Part shown: in pieces, positions 11,907 through 25,362 of the stretch | Layout of the letters: every line of letters starts with the position of its first letter | Position numbering within the stretch: position 1 is the first letter of the stretch | Origin: Rotaria socialis | Lineage: Eukaryota; Rotifera; Eurotatoria; Philodinida; Philodinidae | Length of the DNA stretch: 64,000 bases | Assembly (NCBI GenBank): GCA_905331475.1 | Contig: CAJNYU010001819.1 | Span: 1 to 64,000, forward strand | Reading direction: 5' to 3' | Position numbers and translations under genes: made by a program | Notes under the pieces: model-generated | What the model saw: only the letters and a program-made list of their open reading frames with translations | Database searches by the model: none | What the model was told of the DNA's origin: nothing

Positions 11907-14900
11907 ATGTTGTACTCAAGACTGCTCTCTCTTATGGTCATCATTTCTACAGCTCATACAGCTTATGGCGCATATCGTTATATGGGCTGCTATCAACAAG
12001 TATTATATGATAGTTATTTCACCAGCTCCTACATGGAACCAAATTTATGTTTTCGTTTATGTGAAACACCGATAGTCTTTATTCAAGGCACAATGTGTCG
12101 ATGTTCAGGCAGTGGTATAATGCATTACGATCGACACGAAGATCGCGATTGTCCAATACAATGTAGAAAGCCAGGTGACTATCGAGTGAAAACAGATGCA
12201 AAATGCGGCGGTGCACAAACCTATTCAGCTTATGCTGAGGAAGATTTTTACACACGACATGCTTATTTACTTGAATATCGTATTCAATATGAATCATGTC
12301 AATTTTGGAACAGATCTGATTATTATGATACATTCCAAGTTAAAACCGATGGATTATCTACTAAATCTCCATTGACTAGATTAGAACGATGCGCAGCTAC
12401 ATGTCTAGATCGAAATTCGACGACAATATCAATAGGTAAGAGATAATTGTACAAGACCAGTAAACATCGGATAGTTAGACGTATGAATGGAAAGTTCAAT
12501 AAGTTATTCAATCACTATATTCTATTTTACTGCGTGAACTATTGTGGATATAGGCCACGAAATACTCGATAAATATTTCAGTGACATATCGTATGAATTT
12601 TCTGTCAGCTGGTTAGAGAGATAATTCTTATTCTCGAGAATGAATCGTAGCAGCTTGAAAGTAATTGTATATAACGAAGTAAGCCACTCTCATAGAACAT
12701 GAAAAATTTAACGCCTGAGAGAATCTCTGGTGTGTACTTTTTAGAAATGCAATATAACTGAAAGATTCCCTATGTCATAGAGTCGATATAGTTTCGTGTG
12801 TTAATTGATAATATTGCATCAAGTTTTCATAAAATGTTTGGATTAGATTGGGCTTCTTCTCGGTACTTATTGTGTTGGAAACATTGTAAATTATATCTAC
12901 ACAAAAAAACGAAGCTCTTCGTGAAATAAATGTGCAGTACATTTCGCAGACAATTTCGTTGCTGTACGTTGGTCGTTCTGATGTTTGAATTTGGTCCGAA
13001 TTCTAAATGAAAGTAGACACCTTATAAATTCTTACAAAGCACAACATTATCACTATTAAAAACGATAATTTAGTTCTTCCTTACAACATGCACTGGAGTC
13101 ATTATCAATTCACTGATGTTGGCGCCTACTGTTATTGTCGGTTTCTTTCTTTTTCTGTAAACAGTATGACCTCACACTCTTTTTATTTCTCGAGAGAATT
13201 TCAATAATTGATCTTAACATCAGGTCATATCTCTTCAGTGCAGACTATACTTCATAGTAGCATCTAAACAAGATTTAATCTACTCATAATAAAATAGTAA
13301 AACGTCATAATCTATTTCTAGCTTTCAATGATGATAATAATCAATGTTCGTGCATAATGCCGAAGGAATCAAATGAAAACTCCGATCGGTCATCGTATTT
13401 AGCAATTTTACCCAATGATAAGTGCGATCGATATTGTGAGAACATAGTGGGCGATTCAAAAGTTAAACAGAAGTTTCAATGCGGCTCATTAACAAATGAA
13501 AGAATATGGGCGATATATAAATTAAATGATTTATGTCCGGCCGATTCTGTTTATATAAAAGAATTGAAGCAATGTATGTTTACAGAAAAAATTCGTACTG
13601 CTGTATGCTCGTCGCCAGCAATGAAATACGTCTATGATGGAAATGTAACATGGGATATGTTTCTGAAAGTGATTAAAAAATTAAATTTAACTAAGTCTAT
13701 TGTTTCAGTCGATTTCGATGATGTTGTTATTATTGATTCTTCGTGGAAATGTCAAACGAACACAACAGACAATAGAACCAAGTCGAATATTTCCAATATG
13801 AATTATTCTACTGGAAACTTTACTACAAATTATGTATTAAAAAATGGCTGTTTACGTGAAAATTCATATACATTGTCTTCACATATATCATCAAATCGTT
13901 TATGTATAACATATGCTATCAATAAGAAATCACCACTTGATGATATATTGATTAGTTTTAATAGTTATTATCGTATTAATCAGATGGGAACAAGCTGCAT
14001 GCCAAATTGGTTTGATTTAAATGGAAATTGCTATCGGATGTCAAATGAAGCTAAAACAATACAAAAAGCAAAAAATAGTTGCATTAATATATCGGAGTTT
14101 AAAAAAGAGATATCTTTGTTAGAAAGTCATACAGCGCTTGATGACGATGATGATGATGATGAAGATAGGAAAAAATTTGCCAGTGAAGCAACGAAATTTA
14201 TCAGTGAGTATCTCACAGGTGAAATCGCTCAATATACATCCCGATGGCAAACACATCTTGGTTTTTACCTACTTGATACAAGTAAAATATTTTAGTCATT
14301 GCTAATTTTTGCACGTATTTGTCCGCAACGGAGGGAAGCCTTTTCTTAGAGTATTGTAATACGTAGATTTCAACTGAGGTTATGTAAGATTTAAATGAAA
14401 GCATCAAAAGTAGAATGCGCCAGAGATGGAACCGATCTGGGTACTGGCCGAACCGGTATCGGTTCTCTCTCTGACATGCGTGGCATATCTCGAACGTATA
14501 CATATGTCAATGTAGGTAACAGCTACTAGCTTGGCGTTAATGCTTCAAATGATCTACGGATTCTATTTATTTAGTTAGAATCACATGATATCATTGAAGA
14601 ATTGTTGTATACTCAAAAACGTTCTCTGAATAAAGTGCTACTGCGATTGAGCAATAAATCTTGATTTTTATTTATCGTGACAAATTGTTAAACGACGAAA
14701 AATTTTAAAGATATAACAACGCTCAGTTCATCAGTGGAAGAAAATGCCTATGTTGATTTTTTTAAATAGAACGGACATTCAGATTATTTACACATACGAA
14801 TATTTGAAAAATTTACTACTAAAATTCAAATTGATTGAAGCGAGCATAGTTCGTTCGAATCCGTAATGGAGGAGTTAACTCTCTAATTCGACCCGGACAA

Positions 14901-17900
14901 AAGAAGAAAACGTCTATGCTTCTGATTTAACCTTCACAAGGATTCCATATTGAATCATGTATCGTCCAGTTTCTTTTCTGAACAGTTTTAAAGTTAAAAT
15001 GAAGGATCCATAAAACAAATGAATTTTTCGAATGAATAAAAGCAAGTTCTGTACTAGAAAGCAAGTCGTTTTCAATATAATTCGAATCGTTGTTTCTTAG
15101 ATGCATCCAATGTTGAAGAAAATAGTGACAGCTTTCCAATATACGTCCAAAGCATGTCATCGCTACCCGTCAAAACACAAGTATCACCACTAATACTTGT
15201 TGAAAGTATTAACTCTTCGTCAATAAGTGAATTTCAAATGATAAATTCAAATGAAAATAACAACTCAACCATCGGCGATGATTCCTGTATAGTTGTCACA
15301 CGACCAGTGCTAGATCAACAAGGAATTTCTATTTTAAAAACTACTCAAATTCATAATTGTTCAAGACCAGTACATGTTTTATGTAAATCAAGAACAAAAA
15401 TAAGCATTCCATTTCGTCCTGTTTGTTATGATAAACCGTTGACACTTGGACTACCAGCAATGATATCAAATTACTTAACGCATGAATTATGTTTATCTGT
15501 TTGTAAAGAATTAACAGTAGATGTAGCTGTTGTACAAATGAATAAATGTTATTGCTTGAATTCTTTTCTTACACATACCTCGAGAATTATATCACACCAT
15601 GAAAAGTATCGAAAAGAGCATTGCGGAAATCCTTGTCCGGGTATGTTTAAATGCTTAATGTTGATGTTGTTTCTAAAGTTAAATCATTTGAATCATGCGT
15701 CGAAACTTGATTATATTTTTGTTGGTAAACATCTCCTAGGTATCATTCTCAGCCCCTTTTATCGGTTGAAAGATTCACTATTTTAGCGAAATCTGCGCAA
15801 TATGAATTCTGAAGTCATACTATTGGGTGTGCCAGAATAAATTAGTTTGTTTGTATTTTTACTATTTCTCCTCTCGTTTAATCTTGATCAGACTGATTTT
15901 CCCCCCAAAAGATTCCCCGTGCAATTCTCTATCGAAAACAGATTTATTGACAGCTTGCTGCAGAGTCTGAAGGTGCAAAATGCCAAAAGAAATCGTGAGA
16001 ACTACCAATATGGAGCAAAAAATAGACCTATTTTCTCCCATATATTCAAGAGTAGAACTAGGCTTTTCGAATGATTTCACAAGCACCGTAACACGGTTTC
16101 AGTATACTTTTCGTTGTTTTAAATATGCTCTATATCCTCGTATAGAGTGAAAATCATTTGAATCTAAATATCCGACCCAAAGATTAGCCTGATGGCAATC
16201 ATGTGAAAAATAGCAAAACGCTTTACGTGCTCTTGTACAGTTGCGCAAAAATCTCTTTGTTTTAAACTGAAGAGATTCAACCATAGCGATTAAGCATTGG
16301 TTTTCAAGAGAAATTAAAAACAAAAAGAGCCTGAATCAATCAAGTTTGACTAGACTTTATTTGTTCAATCGAAAAGTGTAAATGATTTATTTGAAAAATT
16401 GTCAGTTTTTGAAAAATTAGCAAAAAAAGAATGAAATTCTCACGCTCTCAATTCTAACTGAAATTTTGTTTTGATGATAATAAAAAAATAGAGCTTATTA
16501 AGGCCTACACAATGGTTAATTTAACTATATTTTCTCTCACTCATAAATATTTATGAAATAATACTGAAAAAACTGTTTTTTAATTCATTTACTTTTATTT
16601 TTTGCTCCATTTTGGCAGTTTGCACCTTCAGACTGTGCAACAAACTGTCAATACATCTTTTTTTGAAGAGAATTGAACGGCAAATCTTTCGGAAAAAAAT
16701 CAGTCCCATCAAAATTAATCGAAAGGAGAAATATAAAAAATACAAACATGGTAATTTATTCTGGGACATCCGAAATTACGAAAATTCTAGAATTTTCACA
16801 TGGCATGGTAGTTTTTTATTGATTTTAAACCGTTACGAAATGTGAATTCTTATCGTGCAGATACTAAGCAATGAATTTGAGATCTTTTTTTCAAATGACC
16901 CGCAAATATCAAAGCTTGTCCCGCTTGCTATTTTGCTTAGAACTTAAGCTGAATATTCAAATAATCAATTCAATCTATAAGCCAGAAGCTGCTAAATTTG
17001 TCGCGCATACTGCTAGGTTCGTGGCTGAGAATTGTGGGTAGAAAGACGTTGTGCATCTGATAAATACGTTAGCTGAATTATTTATCTAATTGAAAGACAT
17101 ATAAAATGTATTTCGTATCTTCGGCCTTACTATTTGTTTTAAACGAGAAAAGTTCATTTGAACTGCCAAATTAAGTTGAGATAAGCCTGACAAAGAGAAT
17201 GCATGTTAACCGAAATTTTGTTTCAATAGAAAAAAGCTATATAAATATGAATGTCAAGATAATTTTGCTCTATGACATCTTTTATGTAGGAGTATCCCTG
17301 ATGCGTTAATGTTTTTTATGACATTAGTGCCAAATTTTGATACAATAACAATACTCGTTAATACATTCTAAGATTCGATTCCATAGCAACACCCTTATAA
17401 AGATGATCCGACATGCCAGACTAGATCAATTACTCAATATGAGTATGAATTTCATGGCCATTGCTGCTAGGATTTTTCATAGTTAGCACACAGATCTGTC
17501 TCTGTGAATAAATCCGATAGACAAATTTACCAATACATAGTTCTTTGTTATTTTCTTGGCGTAGAAAGAGTTATGCTCTCGATTTCGAGTTATATGGATG
17601 TGATTGTACCGCTGAAAACACGCATCTGCAATAATTTGTCATTTTAGGTAACCAACATGAATATTGTGGTAATAACAATACAGTTGTTGCCATGAACATC
17701 AAACGCATACCATTATCGTTCAGATACAGCACCATCACTCAACTAACACCATCATATCCAGATTTCATTTATGATACTTGCCTACATGTCGACACTGCTG
17801 CGCAATCAAAGATGTTTCAATTCTATTTGAATTATGCAGATGATGTTCATCCACGTCATTGTTTAGAATTATGTACAAAGTATGAACAAAAATATGCACT

Positions 17901-20574
17901 GCTCAATGCAAAGAAATGTTTATGTTCCAATATTCGAATAAAAAAAAGAGAAACGGATAGCTGGCTCTTACCTCGAGATAATAATTGTACCGAAGAATGT
18001 CTGGGTAATTATTTTTATTCATGTGGAAATATTAGTGAATCATCGGTATATTCGGTGTATTCATTGCAGAAGAACTGTCCTGTCGGTAAGAAAACAAATT
18101 TATCGACAATAGTTCATTTCAAATGAAATAAGAAATATTATTATGATTTTAGGTTTTCGAAATGCTCAAGATGATCAGCGATGTGTGCGTGCTGGTACAA
18201 CAGAAAATATAACATCTTTTTCGAATGCACAATCCTCCTGTGAATCATTTGGTGGTATGATTGCTAAGATAAATGATGCTTTGGAAATTCAACATTTAGC
18301 ACCCAAATCTACGCTAACTGGTGGTAACGATGAAATATGGCCCTACTCGTCTGCTTCACGAATACCTGAACGAGTACACTACTTTTGGATTGACCGTACA
18401 TCAAGCACCTCAAATAAGGATGCAACATTAGATTTTTCGATTCCAAAATGCTCAATGAAAACTTCAGAATCAGTTGATCGACATTGTATTGCGGTTATTT
18501 TTGAAAAGACGATCACTCATGATACAGTATCTTATGATCCTTGTATCATTGAATCCAACGAATGTTCGTCCACATCCGCTGTACCAGTTTGTGTTGATAA
18601 AAATTTAAAATCTGATCCAACTTTTATTCATTCTACAGAAGTTGGTGATGATTCAGTTGTTTCAGTTAATACAACAATCGAGTATTCTTGTGGTGGTGAT
18701 AAAGAGTATCATCTAGTAAATGGATTCTGTTATAAAATAATTGTTCACGAAACAACTTGGCAAGAGGCAAAATCTCAATGTGAACGTGAAAATGCGGCGT
18801 TGTTTATACCGGAAAATGTTATAGCAATAAAATTGATAAAATTATTATTTTTACGTGAACAGAGTTATACATCATCCGGTTTTGCACATGTTGGTGTTAC
18901 TTATGATAATAAAAATAGTACTATTAAAAAATCCAACACTAATAATGCAAGTAGTGTACTGGATACAATGGAGATCACAAGTCCTTATTTTTCATGTGAA
19001 AGCACATTTCTTCGTCATTATCGACAATTAATGTCATCATCAATTCTATCAACGAAGGAAAAAGAACGATTGAAAAATGAACAAACTGCTTGCGCATATG
19101 TCGATGTCCGATCTGAAGACAGGAAATATGTGTTATGTGACGACATACGTTGTGATCGATCGGCCACTGTTATATGTCAAAAAGCGCCCATAACAAAAGC
19201 ACGTACAGTTGTAGCGAAAAGGTTAGCTATATGCACAAACGATTCAGAATGCAATCAGTTCTCACGAGAAAAACGTCTGAATTGCTGAAAGCTAAGTTCT
19301 TTCTACTAGAAGTTATGCACTTTGTAAGTTAAAAGAGAAACCGTTGCTTAATCGCGAAGCGGTGATCTCGAAAAACCAAACGTACATAAAACTGTTTTTT
19401 TTGTTTTTCAAATTTCCACTTGAATAGAATTTAAATGTGCAGACACTTGCTTTTAAAAATTGTATAACTCCTTATGTTTCTGCAGTCAGTGACAAAAGTA
19501 TCAATATGAATAGATTCCTTCAGCCTATTCACGAGCTAGGAATGTGAAGAAGTCAAAATATTTTCTATTCGTTTGTCATCGATTTGAAAGATATACCCTT
19601 ACCAGGGGTACTAATCTGAATCTTATTGTGTCCATTCATAAGTTAAGCATCATCAGCATGAAAACGATCCAAGAAGGCTTGGAAGAATAATAGTTTAGTA
19701 TCGTAGATATCTCGAATAAACACAATTTGATCTTGAAAAGGCTTGCCAAAGTGACTTAACTTAAATTTCAAGTCACACGTGATTAATCATGAGGAAAAGT
19801 CAAAAGGTCAACATCCATACAGTCTCATTGAACCATATTTAACATATCACAGGCGCGAACAGCAGAGCTTGATAGCTGGTAAGTGGATGATTATTATTTC
19901 TTTTCGTAAGGGGAATATCTATTTCATCAAGAAAAATATTTTCATAAGTTTGACACAGTACTGCTTTCCACTACTTGTGTAGGAACATATCTAGAAACTG
20001 ACCTTATGAAAGTTGTTTCGCAAAATCTCAACAAAATCTTTCCTATTTTGTCTTCACTGTGCAGATAAACTATCAGTGTATATCTGTTGACTAGATATAC
20101 TGACTCGGCTCTATGCCGTTAGAAGTAATTTAGATTATACCAATCCAATCTATGATCTATCTAATCATCATATTTTCCACGAGATCGGTATCAACTACGT
20201 TGGCTGATTCTCTTACAAGAACCGGATTATAACTTCTCGTATGAGTTATCTATAAATGCAAATGCTAATAATTATTTCAGAAGGATTGCTCGAATTTGAT
20301 TAAAACGTTATTTTTCTTTCTATTTATTTATATCAGCTCACCGATGAATATGCAATTCAATTTCCATGCGTCTTCAAAACCTGTCGGTACGCGTTTTCCA
20401 TTAGCTCTCTTCTTGTCTGCAACTCTATTTATTGCTATATTAACTGGATCGATATACTTATTATACAATCGTTATTTAAAACAGAAGAATAATACAAGAC
20501 TTCGAACAGCACGCGACAACGATGATTCCGTTTATTCTCCATTGGCAACTGGAAATGATTTTGATTTACATTAG
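11907..20574 (+). CDS. WSC/C-type lectin transmembrane receptor, copy B (six exons, 1257 residues)
   Basis: Exons are 11907-12435, 13322-14281, 15101-15640, 17648-18085, 18153-19221 and 20337-20574. Exon sizes and intron phases are the same as in copy A, except for small in-frame differences in exons 2 and 3. ATG 11904 lies one codon upstream in frame; 11907 matches the start of copy A. The order is signal peptide, WSC, WSC, CTLD, WSC, WSC, CTLD, CTLD, membrane helix, tail with SVYSPL (Tyr about 1245). Exon 2 carries a run of seven Asp plus Glu (GAT repeat near 14142) absent from copy A. Exon 5 is nearly identical to that of copy A, while exons 1-4 and the tail are clearly more diverged. Intron 3 is about 1.1 kb longer than in copy A, mostly because of a mariner-type MITE. 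The function is inferred as for copy A. Confidence 0.85.
15820..16776. mobile_element. Non-autonomous Tc1/mariner-like element with long inverted repeats, in intron 3 of receptor B
   Basis: The ends are inverted repeats of about 160-200 bp. The left end reads GGGTGTGCCAGAATAAATTA then TTTGTATTTTTACTATTTCTCC. The reverse complement of the right end reads GGATGTCCCAGAATAAATTA then TTTGTATTTTTTATATTTCTCC. Further matches include ATTGACAG.TTG and CAGTCTGAAGGTGCAAA. Both outer edges are TA (15818-15819 and 16777-16778), fitting a TA target. The intron of copy A lacks this block, and homology between the copies resumes near 16806. No transposase frame is present. Confidence 0.75.
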
Positions 20575-21254
20575 AAACATTATTAATCTTCTTCATTGAA
20601 GATATCGATTTTTCTCTTCAAAGTTGTGAACGCTTGAAGAAGCTTTTTCAATTTTTCTTTGCACTTGAAATGTGATTTTTTTTCTCAATATTGATAATAA
20701 AAGAGAAATCGGCAAATCGTTTCAGATGAAAATCAATAATATTCGAGACGGAATTAGTCCAGCTACGCCTTTTAAATTGTTAGCCGAAAGATTTCGAATG
20801 AAAGATGCTACATTCTAGAATCTAGAATGAATGATATTTTATTCGGCGAAACTGGCATTTACGACGCAGAAGAACTGAAAGAATGCGCATTCACAGTTGA
20901 CAAAGTATAGTATTAAATAGTTTTTATTTACCCATGCCGTCGAAATCGCTGCAATTTAGACGATTAATCGCGATTTTACCGGGAAAAATCAGGAAAAGCC
21001 TAAAATTTCAGCGATTTTATGGGAAATAACATCGTATCATTCATATTTTCGTTAAGCTAGCTATCTGTCTCCATGTTCAATTTATTTGGCGCTGCTATTC
21101 GCACCTTTTTCTGGAGACTACTTGTTTTACCTATTTATTGCGTTATTTTTGTAGAACCATAAATCAAAAGAAAATAGGCTTCAAGAGTCCCTATCTTGAG
21201 GGTGTGAGTGGGTATGGGTTTGTGTTGTAAGCTTAAAGAACTACACACACCCAC
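20575..21254. other. Intergenic region with short CGGGAAAAATC-type motifs and half of a GT-rich palindrome
   Basis: No gene is seen. Around 20960-21030 are motifs such as ACCGGGAAAAATCAGGAAAA, similar in style to the CCGG/GGAA cluster at 40.1 kb. At 21195-21254 is the left part of a GT-rich palindrome (GAGGGTGTGAGTGGGT...ACACACACCCAC) that is split by the solo LTR. Confidence 0.5.
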
Positions 21255-21488
21255 TGTAACGATAAATAGGGAACCCTGTTGGTTTATGCATTAGACAAAC
21301 TGGATAGAGGCGGAGTAGCTTAGCGCCACTCACTCCAATGATGTTTATTCGCTTCTTCACGTATCCAGAGTGTAACAACTCCATACATAACACACACATA
21401 TAGGAGAGAGAGAGAGATTAGAACAATGGAAAGAGAACATAAAGAGGAAGAAGGAGAATCATCGAAGCGTGCCATCAATATCGGCACA
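21255..21488 (-). mobile_element. Solo LTR, copy 2 (same family as 1891-2223, TSD CCCAC)
   Basis: Read on the - strand it begins TGTGCCGATATTGAT and ends ATCGTTACA or a close variant. It aligns with copy 1 throughout, including TTATGTATG, ACACTCTGGATA, GCGAATAAACATCATT and CCTCTATCCAGTTTGTC. It is 234 bp long and lacks about 75 bp of the middle of copy 1 plus part of a CT-rich run. It is flanked by CCCAC at 21250-21254 and 21489-21493. It interrupts a GT-rich palindromic repeat. Frames reading through this region are fortuitous. Confidence 0.85.
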
Positions 21489-24400
21489 CCCACACCCTCA
21501 GAATTACTGGGAGTCAGACTCTTCAATTTGCAGGTCTTCTTATGCTGGTGTATCGTAGTAATATTTATTTGTAGTTTATTGATATTGGTACACAGATTTA
21601 ACAGATATGTAAAATTTCTAGCGAAATTCCTTATTTTGAGTTTTTGCAAAAAATCTGGCCTCTAGTAAAACAGTCATAGTTCTTCTTCAACAGGCGAGAA
21701 GTTCCAATCTTTTCAAGTTTTCATAATCGAAATCGAATCTATCGAATTAGGCATGAGCTCATGTAAAAAGCACAAGCAATTTTGATAGATTTTTGATCGC
21801 CATAAGCACTTAAAATCGATTAAAAAGTTAGACCAATTATAGCTAACTGGTTCGAAAAATAATCGGTTAAAAAGCTTGCTGGGATAGCTGCTGTAGGGCT
21901 TTCACTTATACTTGAGATTTATTCAGCTAAGTGAAACATGCATCATGAAAATTCATTTTATTCTTTAAGATATGTAATTATCGTAGTATAGCTATGCCCT
22001 TATGACTGTACCCGGAAGCTGGTATTTTTGCTGGTGTGAGTTATGGTGTTACAAGTGGTTAGGTATATTCCGTAATGGCAAGCTTCGAATTATTAATCTG
22101 TGTAATGAATAGGCATTTTTTTATATTTTGAACGGTCTGCAATTCAATCAACAAAATGAATTAAAAGTCTAATATATTTTAATGATTTTTTTATACCATT
22201 GCACGGATTCAGGGGAAACAGTTTGAATGAGAGTTTTAACTTATATCTAAATGTGCATCACTTTTCTCTATGACAGGTCTACAGTTTGCCAACGTAAGTA
22301 ACTTAAAACAAAATTGAATGCAAATTTGGGGTTTTGAGTTCAAATCTAGGGTAAAGCGCTAATTTTCAGTATTTGTCACTAAAATGAATTCGAAAATAAT
22401 AGCCGATTGTAGCTAATTATATGATGGGGATGGATTAAAATCAACTAAGAAGTCAGCACAGATTAATATTTATTAAACGATCAGAGTAAATTAGAGGTAT
22501 TCAGAATTTTACAATAACAATGATCGTTTAAAAGGTAAAAACAGTCGCTACAAAATGTTCTACACATTAAACGAATTAGAGGTAAGATCAGAAAAAAATC
22601 ATACACCTGTTAATCAAGTTTTTTCTGATTTTATCCTTATTTTTTTAGATGAGTTTCATAGATCCATGCAAAAAAATCAATTGTAGTTGCATTTTGAAAT
22701 TTTCTTACTTGTGATCGAATGAATCAAAACGGAGCGAAGTACTCACGCATATTTCCTCGTGAAAGAAACTATATTTGATTTATAACTACCTGCACATTTT
22801 ACAAGTGTTCTCCTTTTCTGCCAACTGTGTAGCTATGCGACAGCCGTTTCAATATACATCAATCCATTTTCTCTTTGCCATTCTCTTGTACCAAGAAAAA
22901 CACTCTCTCGGAATGTTTATATTTGCTTTTTTTTTGCATTCTGGTAGTACAAACTGTACACTTGTTGGCTAACGACACAGAATGCCATAATCCAGGTGAA
23001 TGAATTCGGCTGTTCAAAATGATTTTTCTGCGAACAGCAGTTTTGTAACTCCTTCACAAAAAAGTTGACTATGCATTTTCGCTGAACATTGAATACATTC
23101 TACTTTATGATAGAGTCATGAAAGTCATCACTGATGGCATTCGCGGTTTACTTCATCTTGAGAGTGTGGATGCGGATGCGAGTGTAAAAGCTGTATTTTA
23201 TGCAACCTAAAACATACACTCACAATCACTGTTCTCTTTTTTTTTGAGAGCAACGTATCAAAACTTTGAAAATATTATATTTGGAAATTAGATAATTGTT
23301 TTACTTTACAATTATCAGTACAATTTGTAACATTATGCTCTAATCAAAATTAAAGAGTAAAACTTATCTACATCTAGTTATAATTTCATTTATTTTCCTT
23401 TCGCATGTTTAGTCAAATCTCTATTTTACTATTTCTTTTCGTTTATCTTGTGCTTTCTCTGTTTTGTGGAATTCACATATATTTTCGAAGAAAATGGTGA
23501 GTGTAAGTTTAAAAGCGAGATTGTTGCGGCTCCCCCCCCCCTATTACAAACATTAATGAGTTTAAAATTGTGCTAATTACTCTCTTGACTAATTAGGCTG
23601 CTATTTCTTCCTATTTTAATTACAGACTACACGGAAAAAGCCATGCTTGCACATTACAGACCACAGAAACTAGTCTCTGCCATTGTTAAATATACGAGCT
23701 AACAATTAATACTCCATTACAGTCATAAGCAAATAAGCAATGACCCCTAATTATAGATTTTGGAAATCAGGGTAAAGTTTTCAGATAAACTATTTTGAAT
23801 TATTTTAGTAAATCGAAGGGATATATGTGAGTTCCACATTTTAGCTCCAAAGGGGCTGCGCTAATAAACTTTTTTAATCTGTTTGTATGTCCTTTATTTA
23901 ATGCCGAGTCCTAATGAGTATTTCAATAAACTAATCAAAGATACACGAAATGCGCCAGCAAAAATAACTGTGCATTTCTTTATTAATTCATTTTAAATTT
24001 TAAATTTTAGCACTTTATTTAGAAATTGTAATTAATTAAATTTGTTTTCAACTTTTATCGATTGCTGAGAAGGACAAGTTGAGAGTATCAGATAGATCTA
24101 GTTACCCATACCCTCAACACAAATTGTTGCAAACATCAAGAAACAACGCGACTGAAGGTGTTAACTTACTTTTACTTTTCAAAATAAAGCTAGAGGAAAA
24201 CATTTTTGTTACTAATGAGAAGAAAAAAAAGGAAAACTTGTGTTTTTTGGATATTATATACGGTGAAAAGGATGATAAAGTTTAATTCTGCTACCAATCA
24301 AATGAATTTTATCTTATAGAATGCTTTCCATTTCAAAACATCAAAACAACAGTTATTTATTTTTTGATTTTTGTTTTTCAAAGATCAATATTTCCTTTAT

Positions 24401-25362
24401 TTTTCTCTGTGGTTTAATGAAAATGTAAAGATAAATTTAGCAACTCTGTTTGTAATGTGAATTATAACCCCCTAGACAGCTTTTTCAATCAATTATAATA
24501 TCTAATCTTTCACAGTAAAGACAAAATTTGAATGGATACAAGAGAAAGATTTATTTTTATGATAGACACCACTTATAGTCACACATTTAAATGAAAAACG
24601 AGTTGGTGGAAAAACTTGTTTTTATAATAGCAGATCCATCTAACAGCACACTTCTATTGATATCTACTTGAAGATGAGTTACTGGTTAAAGGCATTAACA
24701 TTATACTTTAAAAACGTCATTATTGTCTTTGTTGAGTAATGCACTCAAGTCTACAAATATAAAAGGTATTTTGTTTTAAATAATAAAGACTTCCTTAAAT
24801 ATTTTTTTTCTGCTATACCATTTCATTACACTGTATCACGAGTGATGCATAAATTTACATAGAAAGACCGTTCACTTGTTTCTCTCCTGATTCTTCATAA
24901 GCATTTAAATATTACACAAAAATTGCAGTTTTGAGAAGACGCAACATTTTTTTAAATATCATACACAAACAATATTCTATGGAGAATTTCTTTATATGTT
25001 CCGTCTTCGTATTTTCCAAAGTCTCTCTTCGCTACATTCAAGTTTCATTTATTCGAAATGTTATATTATTCTACAGTAACGACAAATTAGTTCAATAAAC
25101 CTTAATTGAATATACTAATAGAGTCAATGTTCATCAGTAGAAATTAATTTCATGCTTTCTTCAATTACGCGTAAATATCATTTTGCCTGTTTGTAGAATA
25201 CTAATACAGTTGATCAAATTTTTTGCACGAATTTTTCGGTAAAAGAAGTCGGTTAATATTCTGCGTTTTATTTCTTGTTTTAAAAAATAAGTGTAAATTT
25301 AATGTTAATTTGATTTTTTTTTAAATTCAGAATTATATTTTATTTAAGAACATTTTCAAGAG
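21489..25362. other. Long gene-poor intergenic region
   Basis: About 3.9 kb of AT-rich sequence without a convincing gene. It holds a GT-rich partial palindrome at about 23156-23240 (GAGAGTGTGGATGC ... ACACTCACAATCAC) and a poly-C run at 23534-23543 followed by CTATTACAAA and GCTAATTA. A similar block occurs at 28850-28930. Confidence 0.5.

Noticed and set aside
21426..21665. 79-residue + strand frame starting at 21426
   Set aside because: It begins inside the - strand solo LTR and runs across its border; no family resemblance.
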